From: Gp6-AA40 sp036742665
GTDB lineage: Bacteria > Acidobacteriota > Vicinamibacteria > Vicinamibacterales > UBA2999
NCBI GenBank assembly: GCA_036742665.1
Contig: DAINQP010000002.1
Location: forward strand, 7,135 to 71,134
DNA length: 64,000 nt
Reading direction: 5' to 3'
Shown: positions 43,464 to 51,325 of the stretch, piece by piece
Layout: every line of letters begins with the position of its first letter
Position numbering within the stretch: the first letter of the stretch is position 1
The notes under the pieces: generated by a model
What the model saw: only the letters and a program-made list of their open reading frames with translations
Database searches by the model: none
What the model was told of the DNA's origin: nothing
Program-made: the position numbers and the translations under genes

Positions 43464-44383
43464 TGCGACACACGCATCCGGTCATAGCCATGTTGACGCT
43501 GGCGATGACCCTGGCAGCGTTGACCCCGAGTGCCGCCCAGGAGTCGTTGGCCAACGCTCGTCAGCTCTACGCGTCCGCCGACTACCGCAGCGCGTTGACG
43601 ATGCTGAATACGCTGCTGTCGGCCAGTCCCTCGCCGCAGGATCGCCAGTCCATCGACCTGTACCGGACACTGTGTCTCGTGGCGATCGGCAACAACGATG
43701 AGGCCAACAAGGCGATCGAAACGATGGTGTCGCGCGACCCGCTCTACCACCCGAATATGGATGAAGTGCCGCCGCGACTCCGTACCATCTTCAGCGACGC
43801 GCGCAAACGACTGCTCCCCGCCCTCATCCAGGAACGATACGTCATCGCCAAGGCCGCCTTCGATAAAGGCGACATGAAGATTGCCTCCGACGGCTTCACG
43901 CAGGTTCTGCTGGCGCTCTCCGATCCCGATATCACGGTCGCGGCCAAGCAGCCGCCGCTCGCCGATCTCCGTGTGCTCGCATCAGGCTTCAACGATCTCA
44001 CGGTTCGCGCTCTGACGCCGCCACCCGTGCCGGTGGTGCCAATGGCGGTGCAACAGGCACCGCCACCGCCGGTCGCGGCGCCGCGCGAGCCGATCATCTA
44101 CTCGCAGGACAACGGCAACGTCCTGCCTCCGGAGACGGTGCGGCAGGACCTTCCACAATATCCCGGACGCGTGACGTTCGATCGCTCGGGTGTGCTCGAG
44201 GTCGTGATCGATACGACGGGCGCCGTCGAATCAGCGATGATGCTGGAAGGGGTCGAGGCGCTCTACAACCGCCTGCTGTTGACCGCCGCCAAGAATTGGC
44301 GCTACCGTCCGGCACGCATCGATGGCGTGCCGGTCAAGTATCGCAAGCGCATCCAGATCACGCTCAACCGCATACAGGAGTAG
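43463..44383 (+). CDS. Exported protein with TonB-like C-terminal domain
   Basis: 306 residues with a signal peptide (LAMTLAALTPSAAQ). Residues 28-150 are helical with TPR-like character (ANARQLYASADYRSALTML). A proline-rich stretch (PPPVPVVPMAVQQAPPPP) follows, then a TonB-C-like domain: LPQYPGRVTFDRSGVLEVVI and NWRYRPARIDGVPVKYRKR. It has no TonB membrane anchor, so it is probably a periplasmic partner. The start overlaps the PEGA gene stop. The TAG stop comes from a GTAG repeat. Confidence 0.82.
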   Translation: MRHTHPVIAMLTLAMTLAALTPSAAQESLANARQLYASADYRSALTMLNTLLSASPSPQDRQSIDLYRTLCLVAIGNNDEANKAIETMVSRDPLYHPNMDEVPPRLRTIFSDARKRLLPALIQERYVIAKAAFDKGDMKIASDGFTQVLLALSDPDITVAAKQPPLADLRVLASGFNDLTVRALTPPPVPVVPMAVQQAPPPPVAAPREPIIYSQDNGNVLPPETVRQDLPQYPGRVTFDRSGVLEVVIDTTGAVESAMMLEGVEALYNRLLLTAAKNWRYRPARIDGVPVKYRKRIQITLNRIQE

Positions 44384-44394
44384 CGGGTGCCCGC
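44380..44394 (+). repeat. GTAG palindrome providing a stop codon
   Basis: GTAG followed by the arms GCGGG-TG-CCCGC. TAG at 44381-44383 ends the TonB-C protein. Confidence 0.55.
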
Positions 44395-44436
44395 GTGCGT
44401 CGCCTCGCCGAAGGGCGACGCATCTGTCGCCCCTGT

Positions 44437-44600
44437 CGTGTACGGCGCATCAGCCACTTGAGTCACGTCTGAACCGCTGTACTTTCCTTTCAGTAAGATC
44501 GGATCCTTCGGTGTACTCCGCGCATCATCTTCGGATCCAACGTGAAGCGCTCGACGACGCGTAGCTGGTCGTCTCGCAGCGGCTTTGCGGCCGCCACCAG
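44437..44600 (-). pseudogene. Frameshifted tail of a secreted-family protein
   Basis: One frame reads RDDQLRVVERFTLDPKMM (ending near 44523). Another continues STPKDPILLKGKYSGSD and VADAPYTTGA (to about 44437). Together they parallel the tail of the gene at 20496 (HVVERFSLDAQTM, EDPVYLKGQGKGQD, ADQPYTRDA). The frame changes near 44520. Nothing else in the 44384-44732 gap looks like a gene. Confidence 0.6.
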
Positions 44601-44732
44601 CGGCCTGCGGACTTCTTCGATACCGCCTTTGCCCTTCGCGGACCCGAGGCACGCAACAACAAGCACAGCCGTTCGACTCATTGGCTTAGTATACGGATCC
44701 TGAGCCGGATCGGCCTCGATGAAGGTGGAGTC

Positions 44733-45248
44733 ATGGGATTGATACGACGCACGTTCGGATTCATGGCGATCGCGGTGCTGCTGCTGCTCGCATTCGCCGG
44801 CGGCTGGATTGTCGGCTTCGTCCGCGTCGGCGCCGCCTACGATACCGCGTTGCTGACCGACATCGAGCGGCAGTTCACCGAGCGGATGCGCGACGTGAGT
44901 CTCGTTGGTACGTTCACCGTCTTCGGGCGTGAGACGCGGAACGCAGAGGGCCGCGGCGGGCCGCGCATCGATCGCTACGACATCAGCAGCATCGAGAAGG
45001 TCGGAGAGAATCTGTGGCGCTTCAACGCCGGCATGGAGTGTTGCGGCGTGAAAGGTCGAATCCCGATCGTCATCCCGATGCGATTCGTTGGCGACACGCC
45101 GATGATCATGATGACCGACACGGAGATCCCCGGCGTCGGCGCGTTCACGGTGCGGCTGTTCTTCTACGGCGACACGTACTCAGGCACGTGGCAACACGGC
45201 AAAGTCATCGGCCAGATGTCAGGCCGGATCGAGAAGAAGGCTTCGTAG
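44733..45248 (+). CDS. Membrane-anchored protein, unknown function
   Basis: 171 residues with one N-terminal membrane segment (FGFMAIAVLLLLAFAGGWIVGF) and an extracytoplasmic domain of mostly beta strands (RYDISSIEKVGENLWRFNAG, MTDTEIPGVGAFTVRLFFYG). A Cys pair (MECCGVKG) is present. I do not recognise the family. It lies 18 bases before a secreted PDLTGIW-type gene. Confidence 0.7.
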   Translation: MGLIRRTFGFMAIAVLLLLAFAGGWIVGFVRVGAAYDTALLTDIERQFTERMRDVSLVGTFTVFGRETRNAEGRGGPRIDRYDISSIEKVGENLWRFNAGMECCGVKGRIPIVIPMRFVGDTPMIMMTDTEIPGVGAFTVRLFFYGDTYSGTWQHGKVIGQMSGRIEKKAS

Positions 45249-45266
45249 CCTGTTAGAATTGTCGCC

Positions 45267-46430
45267 ATGTCATCCATAATTCATGCCGCAAAATCCTTGT
45301 TGATTTTGACCGGCGCAGCCGCGGTGTTCGTCGTCACCGTGCGTGCACAATCGCCCGGTGTGGCACCGAGCGAGGCCAATCATTTCATCGAGACGCCAAA
45401 GGGTTGGGTCCATCCGAGGACGGCGTGGGGTGACCCCGATCTCACCGGCATCTGGCCCATTGCGCACGGCCTGAACCTCGTCCGGTCATGTCCGCGTGCC
45501 GGTGGCCCCGGCAGAGGTGGTGCTCCTGCGCCGGCGCCTGCAGCAACCGCGGCACCGCCGTGCGATCCCAACAACATTCCGCTGTTCAAGAGCGAGGCGG
45601 TCTACACCGCCGAAGTCGAGCGCGCCCTCGGAATTCGCAAAACGGGTGACAACGCCACGCAGGCGCTGGCGAAAGGCGATTTCGGCGCGGCATTGCAGGG
45701 CGGCGTGACGGACCCGACCTTTCCAGAGCGGCAGACATCGATGATTGTCGATCCGCCGAACGGCAAGCTTCCGGAGCTCACGCCCGAGGGCAAGCGTCGA
45801 TCGGCACTCATGAAGAGCAGTTGGGCGGCCGCCGGAGAGACCGGGCAGATTTGGGACAAGCCGGAGGACTTCGACAGTTGGGACCGCTGCATCACGCGCG
45901 GCATGCCTTCATCGATGATGCCGTATCGCTACAACAACGGCATCGAGATTTTCCAGGCGCCGGGCATGGTCGTGCTGAGCCTCGAAATGATCCACGAGGA
46001 TCGCATCGTCTATACGGACGGTCGGCAACCACTCAAGCCAGTCTTCAAGGCCTACATGGGCGAACCGCGAGGCCGATGGGAGGGCAACACGCTCGTCGTC
46101 ACGACGACGAATTACAAGGAGGGTCCGTCGGGTACGAATATCGGCGTCTTCGGATCGCCTGCCGGTAATCGCTTCCCCGTCAGCGATCAGATGACGACGA
46201 CGGAGCGGTTCACGCGGGTGAACGACACCACGATTCTCTACGAGATGAAGATCGAGGATCCGGTGGTCATGGTGCAGCCCTACACCATCCGTTATCCGCT
46301 CCGTCTCAATAACAGCTACGAGTGGTGGGAGTACAACTGCCACGAAGGCAATCGCACGATTCGCGATTACATCACCTCGTCCCGCAAGGAACGAGCCAAC
46401 GCACAGTCAGAGAGCGGCCAGAGCAAGTAG
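45267..46430 (+). CDS. Secreted PDLTGIW-family protein, unknown function
   Basis: 387 residues with a signal peptide (LILTGAAAVFVVTVRAQ) and the family marks GDPDLTGIWPIAHG near residue 52, DRCITRGMPSSMMPYRY near 211, IHEDRIVYTDGR, PRGRWEGNTLVVTTTNY, TERFTRVNDTTILYEM and WWEYNCHEGN. It is a larger relative of the gene at 8405. An alanine/proline/glycine-rich insert is present near residues 75-95. It is followed by a type-B carboxylesterase after six bases, so they are likely cotranscribed. Confidence 0.82.
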   Translation: MSSIIHAAKSLLILTGAAAVFVVTVRAQSPGVAPSEANHFIETPKGWVHPRTAWGDPDLTGIWPIAHGLNLVRSCPRAGGPGRGGAPAPAPAATAAPPCDPNNIPLFKSEAVYTAEVERALGIRKTGDNATQALAKGDFGAALQGGVTDPTFPERQTSMIVDPPNGKLPELTPEGKRRSALMKSSWAAAGETGQIWDKPEDFDSWDRCITRGMPSSMMPYRYNNGIEIFQAPGMVVLSLEMIHEDRIVYTDGRQPLKPVFKAYMGEPRGRWEGNTLVVTTTNYKEGPSGTNIGVFGSPAGNRFPVSDQMTTTERFTRVNDTTILYEMKIEDPVVMVQPYTIRYPLRLNNSYEWWEYNCHEGNRTIRDYITSSRKERANAQSESGQSK

Positions 46431-46436
46431 GCACAC

Positions 46437-47981
46437 ATGAAAAAGACGAGCCTTACACTCGCCATCACCGCCACGATCGTTGCCGCTTACTCCGTTACCG
46501 CGCCTGCCGCGATCTCTGACCCGGTCGCAACCGCCTCCGGCAAGCTGTCTGGTGTCACGCTGAAGTCGGGCGTGCGCGCCTTCAAGGGGATTCCGTTCGG
46601 CGCGCCACCGGTCGGCGATCTGCGCTGGAAAGAGCCGCAGCCAGTCGCTAAGTGGGATGACGTTCGCAAGGCCGATCAGTTCGGCAACGTCTGCGTGCAG
46701 CCATCGCAGCCGAACCGCATGCCGAACAACGTGACGACCGACCTGCCTGACTCCCCAAAGATCAGCGAAGACTGTCTGTACCTGAATGTGTGGACGTCGG
46801 CGAACAACCCGCGCGACAGACAGCCGGTCATGGTGTGGATCTTTGGCGGCGCCTACAGCGAGGGCGGCGGATCGAGCCCGCATAACGACGGCGAGGCCCT
46901 CGCCAAGAAGGGCGTCGTCCTGGTCACGTTCAACTATCGTCTCGGCGCGTTCGGGTTCTTCACGCATCCCGAGCTGACGAAGGAATCCGGACGAAATGCC
47001 TCGGGCAACCAGGCGCTCGCCGACAGCATCGCGGCGCTGCAGTGGGTGAAGGCCAACATCGCGACGTTCGGCGGTGATCCGACCAACGTCACCATCTTCG
47101 GTGAATCTGCTGGAGCTGCGATGGTTGGCGGTCTCGTCGGGTCGCCAGTGGCGAAGGGTCTGTTCCAGCGCGCGATCAGCGAGAGCGGCGCGTGGATGGG
47201 ACTCGGCATGGGCCCGATGACAGATCGTGCGCAGGCCGAACGCGCACAGTTGCCCATCGCAGGACGTGGTGGCCGCGGTCGTGGCGACGCGCCCTCGGCG
47301 CAGCCGGCAACTCCCCCACCGCCCCCACCGTCGCTGCCACCGCTCGCCGAACTGCGGGCACGGTCCACCGAGGAAGTGGTCAAGACACTGCGCGGCTCCG
47401 GCATGATCATTGACGGCTGGATCGTTCCCGAGGATTTGTCGATCACCTTCGCGAACGGCAAACAGAACGCCGTGGACGTGATGGCCGGCTCGAACAAGGA
47501 CGAGCACACTGCGCTCGGGGGCAATGTCGCCTTCCGCGACACGATGATGTGGGCGATGCGTCTGTTCAACGAGCGGCAGACCGCGATCGGCAAGCGCGCC
47601 TACTGGTACTTCTTCACACACGAGGGACCGATCGAACCGGGTGCCCGCGATCTCAAAGCCACCCACGCCGCAGAGATCGTTTACGCACTCAATAACCTCT
47701 GGGCGCCGCGCGTGTACCCCGACTCGACGTCGCCGAAGCTGGCGATGGCTTCGGAGAAGGATCGCGCGATGGCGGATCAGATGTCGTCGTATTGGGTGAA
47801 CTTCGCGCGCACCGGCGATCCGAACGGCAAGGGCTTGCCAACCTGGCCGCGCTTCAAGGATCGCAACGCACCGCCGCACATCCTCGGTCCGGCGGCCGAA
47901 CCTCCCGGCCCGGACGTGCTGAACGCCTACGACGCTAAGTACGCCGAGGTCCTCAAGAATCTCCAGTCGGGATCGAAGTGA
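46437..47981 (+). CDS. Exported type-B carboxylesterase
   Basis: 514 residues. N-terminal family pattern FKGIPFGAPPVGDLRWKEPQ, oxyanion-hole region VWIFGGAYSEGGG, nucleophile elbow FGESAGAAMVG near residue 221, acid near GSNKDEHTA and His in THAAEIVYALNN. All three catalytic residues can be located. A glycine/arginine-proline insert (RGGRGRGDAP then PPPPPSLPP) near residue 277 is unlike the family. The signal peptide ends near SVTAPAAI. It hydrolyses an ester; the substrate is unknown. Confidence 0.88.
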   Translation: MKKTSLTLAITATIVAAYSVTAPAAISDPVATASGKLSGVTLKSGVRAFKGIPFGAPPVGDLRWKEPQPVAKWDDVRKADQFGNVCVQPSQPNRMPNNVTTDLPDSPKISEDCLYLNVWTSANNPRDRQPVMVWIFGGAYSEGGGSSPHNDGEALAKKGVVLVTFNYRLGAFGFFTHPELTKESGRNASGNQALADSIAALQWVKANIATFGGDPTNVTIFGESAGAAMVGGLVGSPVAKGLFQRAISESGAWMGLGMGPMTDRAQAERAQLPIAGRGGRGRGDAPSAQPATPPPPPPSLPPLAELRARSTEEVVKTLRGSGMIIDGWIVPEDLSITFANGKQNAVDVMAGSNKDEHTALGGNVAFRDTMMWAMRLFNERQTAIGKRAYWYFFTHEGPIEPGARDLKATHAAEIVYALNNLWAPRVYPDSTSPKLAMASEKDRAMADQMSSYWVNFARTGDPNGKGLPTWPRFKDRNAPPHILGPAAEPPGPDVLNAYDAKYAEVLKNLQSGSK

Positions 47982-48056
47982 CCTCGCAGGGCCGGTCCTT
48001 TGGATCGGTCTTTCTCGTAACAATCCGGTAATATCGCTGCCGCATCCTCTGCCCAC

Positions 48057-48560
48057 GTGAATATCGATCCGTTCCTCATCTGGCTCGAATCGACCGCGCT
48101 CAGCCAGTGGATCGTGGGCTCGGAGTCGATGTTCGCCTTTCCAGGCATCCTCGCCCTTCATGCCATCGGGATGGGATTCGCCGTCGGCATCTGCCTGGCG
48201 CTCGATCTGCGAATTCTCGGCGTCGCACCAGCGGTGCGAATCGCCGAGATGCGCCGCTTCGTGCCGGTCGTGTGGGCCGGCTTCTGGCTGAACGCGGTCT
48301 CCGGAGTGCTGCTCCTGATCGGCTACCCGACCAAGGCACTGACCAACCCCGTGTTCTATCTGAAGCTGCTGCTGATCGGCGCGGGGCTCTGGTTGTTCAG
48401 GCGCATCGGCCGGCGCGTCTTCGATGACGCTGGCGACCAACGTGCGCAGTCGCCGCTCGTACAGCGGCTCGCGATCGTTTCGCTGGTGTGCTGGGTTGGC
48501 GCAATTACCGCCGGCCGCTTTCTCGCCTACACCTATCACCGACTGACGGCGTTGAGCTGA
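48057..48560 (+). CDS. DUF6644-family membrane protein
   Basis: 167 residues from a GTG, with four membrane spans. It begins with a membrane-proximal helix (FLIWLESTALSQWIVGSES) and has a conserved His in HAIGMGFAVGICLALDLRIL. Two consecutive genes of this family are followed by a DUF6152 gene, an arrangement that is probably a functional unit. No function is known; the in-membrane His could be a haem ligand. The stop overlaps the next start. Confidence 0.75.
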   Translation: MNIDPFLIWLESTALSQWIVGSESMFAFPGILALHAIGMGFAVGICLALDLRILGVAPAVRIAEMRRFVPVVWAGFWLNAVSGVLLLIGYPTKALTNPVFYLKLLLIGAGLWLFRRIGRRVFDDAGDQRAQSPLVQRLAIVSLVCWVGAITAGRFLAYTYHRLTALS

Positions 48561-49129
48561 TGCTGCACGCTCTCCAGATCTGGCTCGTCACAAACATCAT
48601 CGCCCACTCGCCGGTGGCGAATCTGATGCGCACGGCATGGGCGTGGCCTATCGTCGAGAGCATTCACTTCCTCGGCTTGTGCTTGCTGATCGGCTGTATC
48701 GGTGCGTTCGATCTGCGTCTGCTCGGCGTGGCCAAGCGCGTGCCAATCGCGGCGATGCACCGGCTGATTCCGTTCGGCATCCTCGGCTTCGTGATCAATG
48801 CCTCGAGCGGCATGATGTTTCTGCTGACCGAGCCGGATCAGTACATCTACAACCCGTCGTTTCATCTCAAGTTCCTGTTCATCACCATAGGCGGCCTGAA
48901 TGCCGCCACGTTCTACCTCTCTAGCTACCGCCAGGTTTTTGGTGCGAGCCCGTCGCTCAATCCGCCGCTGCGCGCCAAGGTCGTCGCCGCGATTTCGCTG
49001 ACTGCCTGGGTCAGCGTCATCGTCTGCGGACGCATGCTGACGTTCTATCGTCCCGCACCCTGCATCGGGCAGCAGAGCGACATCCTGCTGCAGTGCGCGC
49101 CTGCCCCGGAAAGAGGAGCCAGACCATGA
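48560..49129 (+). CDS. DUF6644-family membrane protein, second copy
   Basis: 189 residues with four or five spans. IVESIHFLGLCLLIGCIGAFD parallels the His-containing span of the first copy. FHLKFLFITIGGLNAATFYL and ISLTAWVSVIVCGRML match its later half. The start ATG shares bases with the upstream TGA. Part of this gene is also found, damaged, at 54159-54310, so a second copy of the cassette once existed. Its stop overlaps the DUF6152 start. Confidence 0.75.
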   Translation: MLHALQIWLVTNIIAHSPVANLMRTAWAWPIVESIHFLGLCLLIGCIGAFDLRLLGVAKRVPIAAMHRLIPFGILGFVINASSGMMFLLTEPDQYIYNPSFHLKFLFITIGGLNAATFYLSSYRQVFGASPSLNPPLRAKVVAAISLTAWVSVIVCGRMLTFYRPAPCIGQQSDILLQCAPAPERGARP

Positions 49130-49491
49130 CACGCCTCGTCGCTCTCACCGTCACCGCGGCTCTGTTCACCGGCGTCTCTCTCTCGGCACATCATTCCTAT
49201 TCGGCCTACGAGCGCGATCGCCTCGTCGAAGTGCAGGGTGTCCTCGACGAGTTGGAATGGGTTGCGCCTCACTCACTGCTCAAGGTCAAGGACGATGAGG
49301 GACACCTTTACATCTTCGAGTGGCAGGCACCCTTTTCGCTTCAAAGGAGGGGTATCCAGCAGGACACTCTAAAGACGGGTGAACACATCATCGTCACAGG
49401 GAATCCGCATCGGGAGTTCGAGACGAACCGCATTCTGAACTTCAAGTCTGTGAGGCGGCCGGCCGACGGCTGGAAATGGCCGAACTGGTGA
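49126..49491 (+). CDS. DUF6152-family small exported protein
   Basis: 121 residues: leader VTAALFTGVSLSAHHSYSAY, then LDELEWVAPHSLLKVKDDEG and a C-terminal FKSVRRPADGWKWPNW. The HH directly after the leader is the family feature. AAGAGGAG lies ahead of the ATG, and the start overlaps the DUF6644 stop. The three genes at 48057-49491 form a compact unit. Role unknown; metal binding is likely from the His pair. Confidence 0.78.
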   Translation: MTRLVALTVTAALFTGVSLSAHHSYSAYERDRLVEVQGVLDELEWVAPHSLLKVKDDEGHLYIFEWQAPFSLQRRGIQQDTLKTGEHIIVTGNPHREFETNRILNFKSVRRPADGWKWPNW

Positions 49492-49498
49492 TCGTGTA

Positions 49499-49560
49499 GT
49501 CGTAGGGCCCGTCCTTTCGGACCGGCCGCTCAGGCACGTCCACAGGACGTGCCCTACGAC
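49499..49560. terminator. Composite GTAG...CTAC palindrome between convergent genes
   Basis: Outer arms GTCGTAGGG (49499-49507) and CCCTACGAC (49552-49560) enclose two hairpins. The second is perfect: GGCACGTCC-ACA-GGACGTGCC (49533-49553). It occupies the gap between the DUF6152 gene and a carboxylesterase on the other strand and could end transcription from both. Confidence 0.75.
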
Positions 49561-49568
49561 GTATCGCG

Positions 49569-51218
49569 CTAATTCGCGGCGGCTGGCACGGCTCCGCTGA
49601 TCGATCGAAAGTAGTACGGCTCCCAGAAATCGCACTGTGATTCGCTGAGACGGTTCGCTTGCTGAACCGGCCGTTGCAGCGTGAGATACTTGTCGACGCC
49701 GCGCCCTCCACCTTGTGGCCGGGTCACTGCCGGCCAGTGCACGATCGTCGGGTCGTCGGTGTTCGGACTCCCAGTCATCGCAAAGCGCGTCCAGTAACCA
49801 GCGATGGTGTGCGCGAGTTCCAGGTCCGCCTGGCCGAGCGCGTAATTCGGGAAGAGCGGCGGAGCGTAATTGTTGCCGAACACGAAGTTCACCTCGAGTC
49901 CATGTACGACTCGATTGCCGGCCACGGGTGCAACCTCGTGACCAAACAGATAGACGAACACCGGAGTCCCGGTCATTTCGATCAGCCGAGCCACCCGTCT
50001 CGCTTCGCAGACATACTCGGCATCACCAACGGCGGCGGCAAGCGCGTCTTTAGGCGACGCGAACGCATCGGCCGGATAGGTGGCCATGACGGCGCTGGCG
50101 TCCGCGCCGAATTCCGAGTCGAGGGCCGCCGCATACTGATCGGCCGTCACGGCCGAGGGAAAGCTGCGGTTCACAAACGTCCATCCTTCATCGCGATTGG
50201 CACCTAGGATCACTGGGACGTGACTGAAGGCGCCCGCTTCAAACAGGTGACGCGGCTGATCGGGAATCTCCACACCGTCGACGACGGGCGTCCATTGAGT
50301 ACGGCCTGTCTCAGACAACTGTTCGAACAAGGGAGGCGGCGTGGCGAGTAGCACTTGTTCGCGACTCTTGCCTCGCAGACATACCAAAACTGCCGTCGAA
50401 TCCGCACTCGTACAGCCCAGCGCGGCCGCAAACTCTGCGGCTTGTGCCTGCCCATCGGACATACTCCGCCAGCGAAACGACGCGGAGCCACTCTGCATGA
50501 TGGCGCGGTGGAACAGGCCCAGACTTGCTGGCGACACGAGGTGCAGACCGACACTGTGTGCGCCCGCGGACTGACCGCCTAGCGTCACGTTGTTCGGATC
50601 GCCACCAAACGCGGAGATGTGGTCACGGACCCAGACGAGCGCCGCGCGTTGATCGAGGAGCCCGTAATTGCCAGCCACCCCTCGTTCTTCGGTCGCGAGC
50701 GCTGCATGTGCAAGGAACCCGAACGGACCGAGACGATAGTTGGGAGCCACAATCACGGCGCCGGTGGACGCGGCAAGCACCTCGCCGTTTTGTGGAGCGA
50801 AACCAGCCGATGCATTGGCGAAGGCGCCGGGATGAAGCCACACGATCACCGGCGCGCCGGACGACGGTAAGGGGTTCGGCGTCCAGACGTTCAACTTGAG
50901 ACAATCCTCATTGCCCATCGTCACTCCGGTGACGGCATTGAGCTGGGGGCACGAGAGCGGCGCCGTCGTCGCGGACAGCAGATTCGGAGTCCAGGGCGAC
51001 ACGGGTTGAGGCGCCTTCCACCGAAGGCCTGCGACAGGGGGCGCGGCAAATGGAACTCCCAGGAACGCACAGGATGCCCCGTGATCGAGCCCCTGCACCG
51101 AGCCGTGCGAGGTGACCGTCAGGCACGTCTGGCCCTGAGCATCAGTGGAATGGGTACTCATCACCATCACCGCCGCGACCGCGGTCACACATGTGCTCAA
51201 TACAAGAAATCGCCGCAT
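49569..51218 (-). CDS. Secreted type-B carboxylesterase
   Basis: 549 residues. The leader ends TDAQGQ. The family pattern is present: FLGVPFAAPPVAGLRWKAPQ, VIVWLHPGAFANASAGF, nucleophile in LGGQSAGAHSVGL near residue 215, acid near GANRDEGWTF, and His in VVHGLEVNFVFGN. The nucleophile elbow GQSAG differs from the usual GESAG. An AGGAGG site precedes the ATG. It is a second esterase within 3 kb of the one at 46437, which suggests a shared substrate class. It is divergent from a kinase gene. Confidence 0.88.
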   Translation of the reverse strand: MRRFLVLSTCVTAVAAVMVMSTHSTDAQGQTCLTVTSHGSVQGLDHGASCAFLGVPFAAPPVAGLRWKAPQPVSPWTPNLLSATTAPLSCPQLNAVTGVTMGNEDCLKLNVWTPNPLPSSGAPVIVWLHPGAFANASAGFAPQNGEVLAASTGAVIVAPNYRLGPFGFLAHAALATEERGVAGNYGLLDQRAALVWVRDHISAFGGDPNNVTLGGQSAGAHSVGLHLVSPASLGLFHRAIMQSGSASFRWRSMSDGQAQAAEFAAALGCTSADSTAVLVCLRGKSREQVLLATPPPLFEQLSETGRTQWTPVVDGVEIPDQPRHLFEAGAFSHVPVILGANRDEGWTFVNRSFPSAVTADQYAAALDSEFGADASAVMATYPADAFASPKDALAAAVGDAEYVCEARRVARLIEMTGTPVFVYLFGHEVAPVAGNRVVHGLEVNFVFGNNYAPPLFPNYALGQADLELAHTIAGYWTRFAMTGSPNTDDPTIVHWPAVTRPQGGGRGVDKYLTLQRPVQQANRLSESQCDFWEPYYFRSISGAVPAAAN

Positions 51219-51325
51219 AACTCCTCCTTGAACGCGAGCCTGCGCGTAAGATACGAACGCGAGAACGCTGCAGTCTTGGGGAAACCCTGGGAGTTCGATG
51301 GGTTTTCCATGATCGGAACACTCAC

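Noticed and set aside
46407..48539. A 710-residue minus-strand frame
   Set aside because: Antisense to a carboxylesterase and a DUF6644 gene with complete motifs; its composition (Arg/His-rich) is that of a shadow frame.
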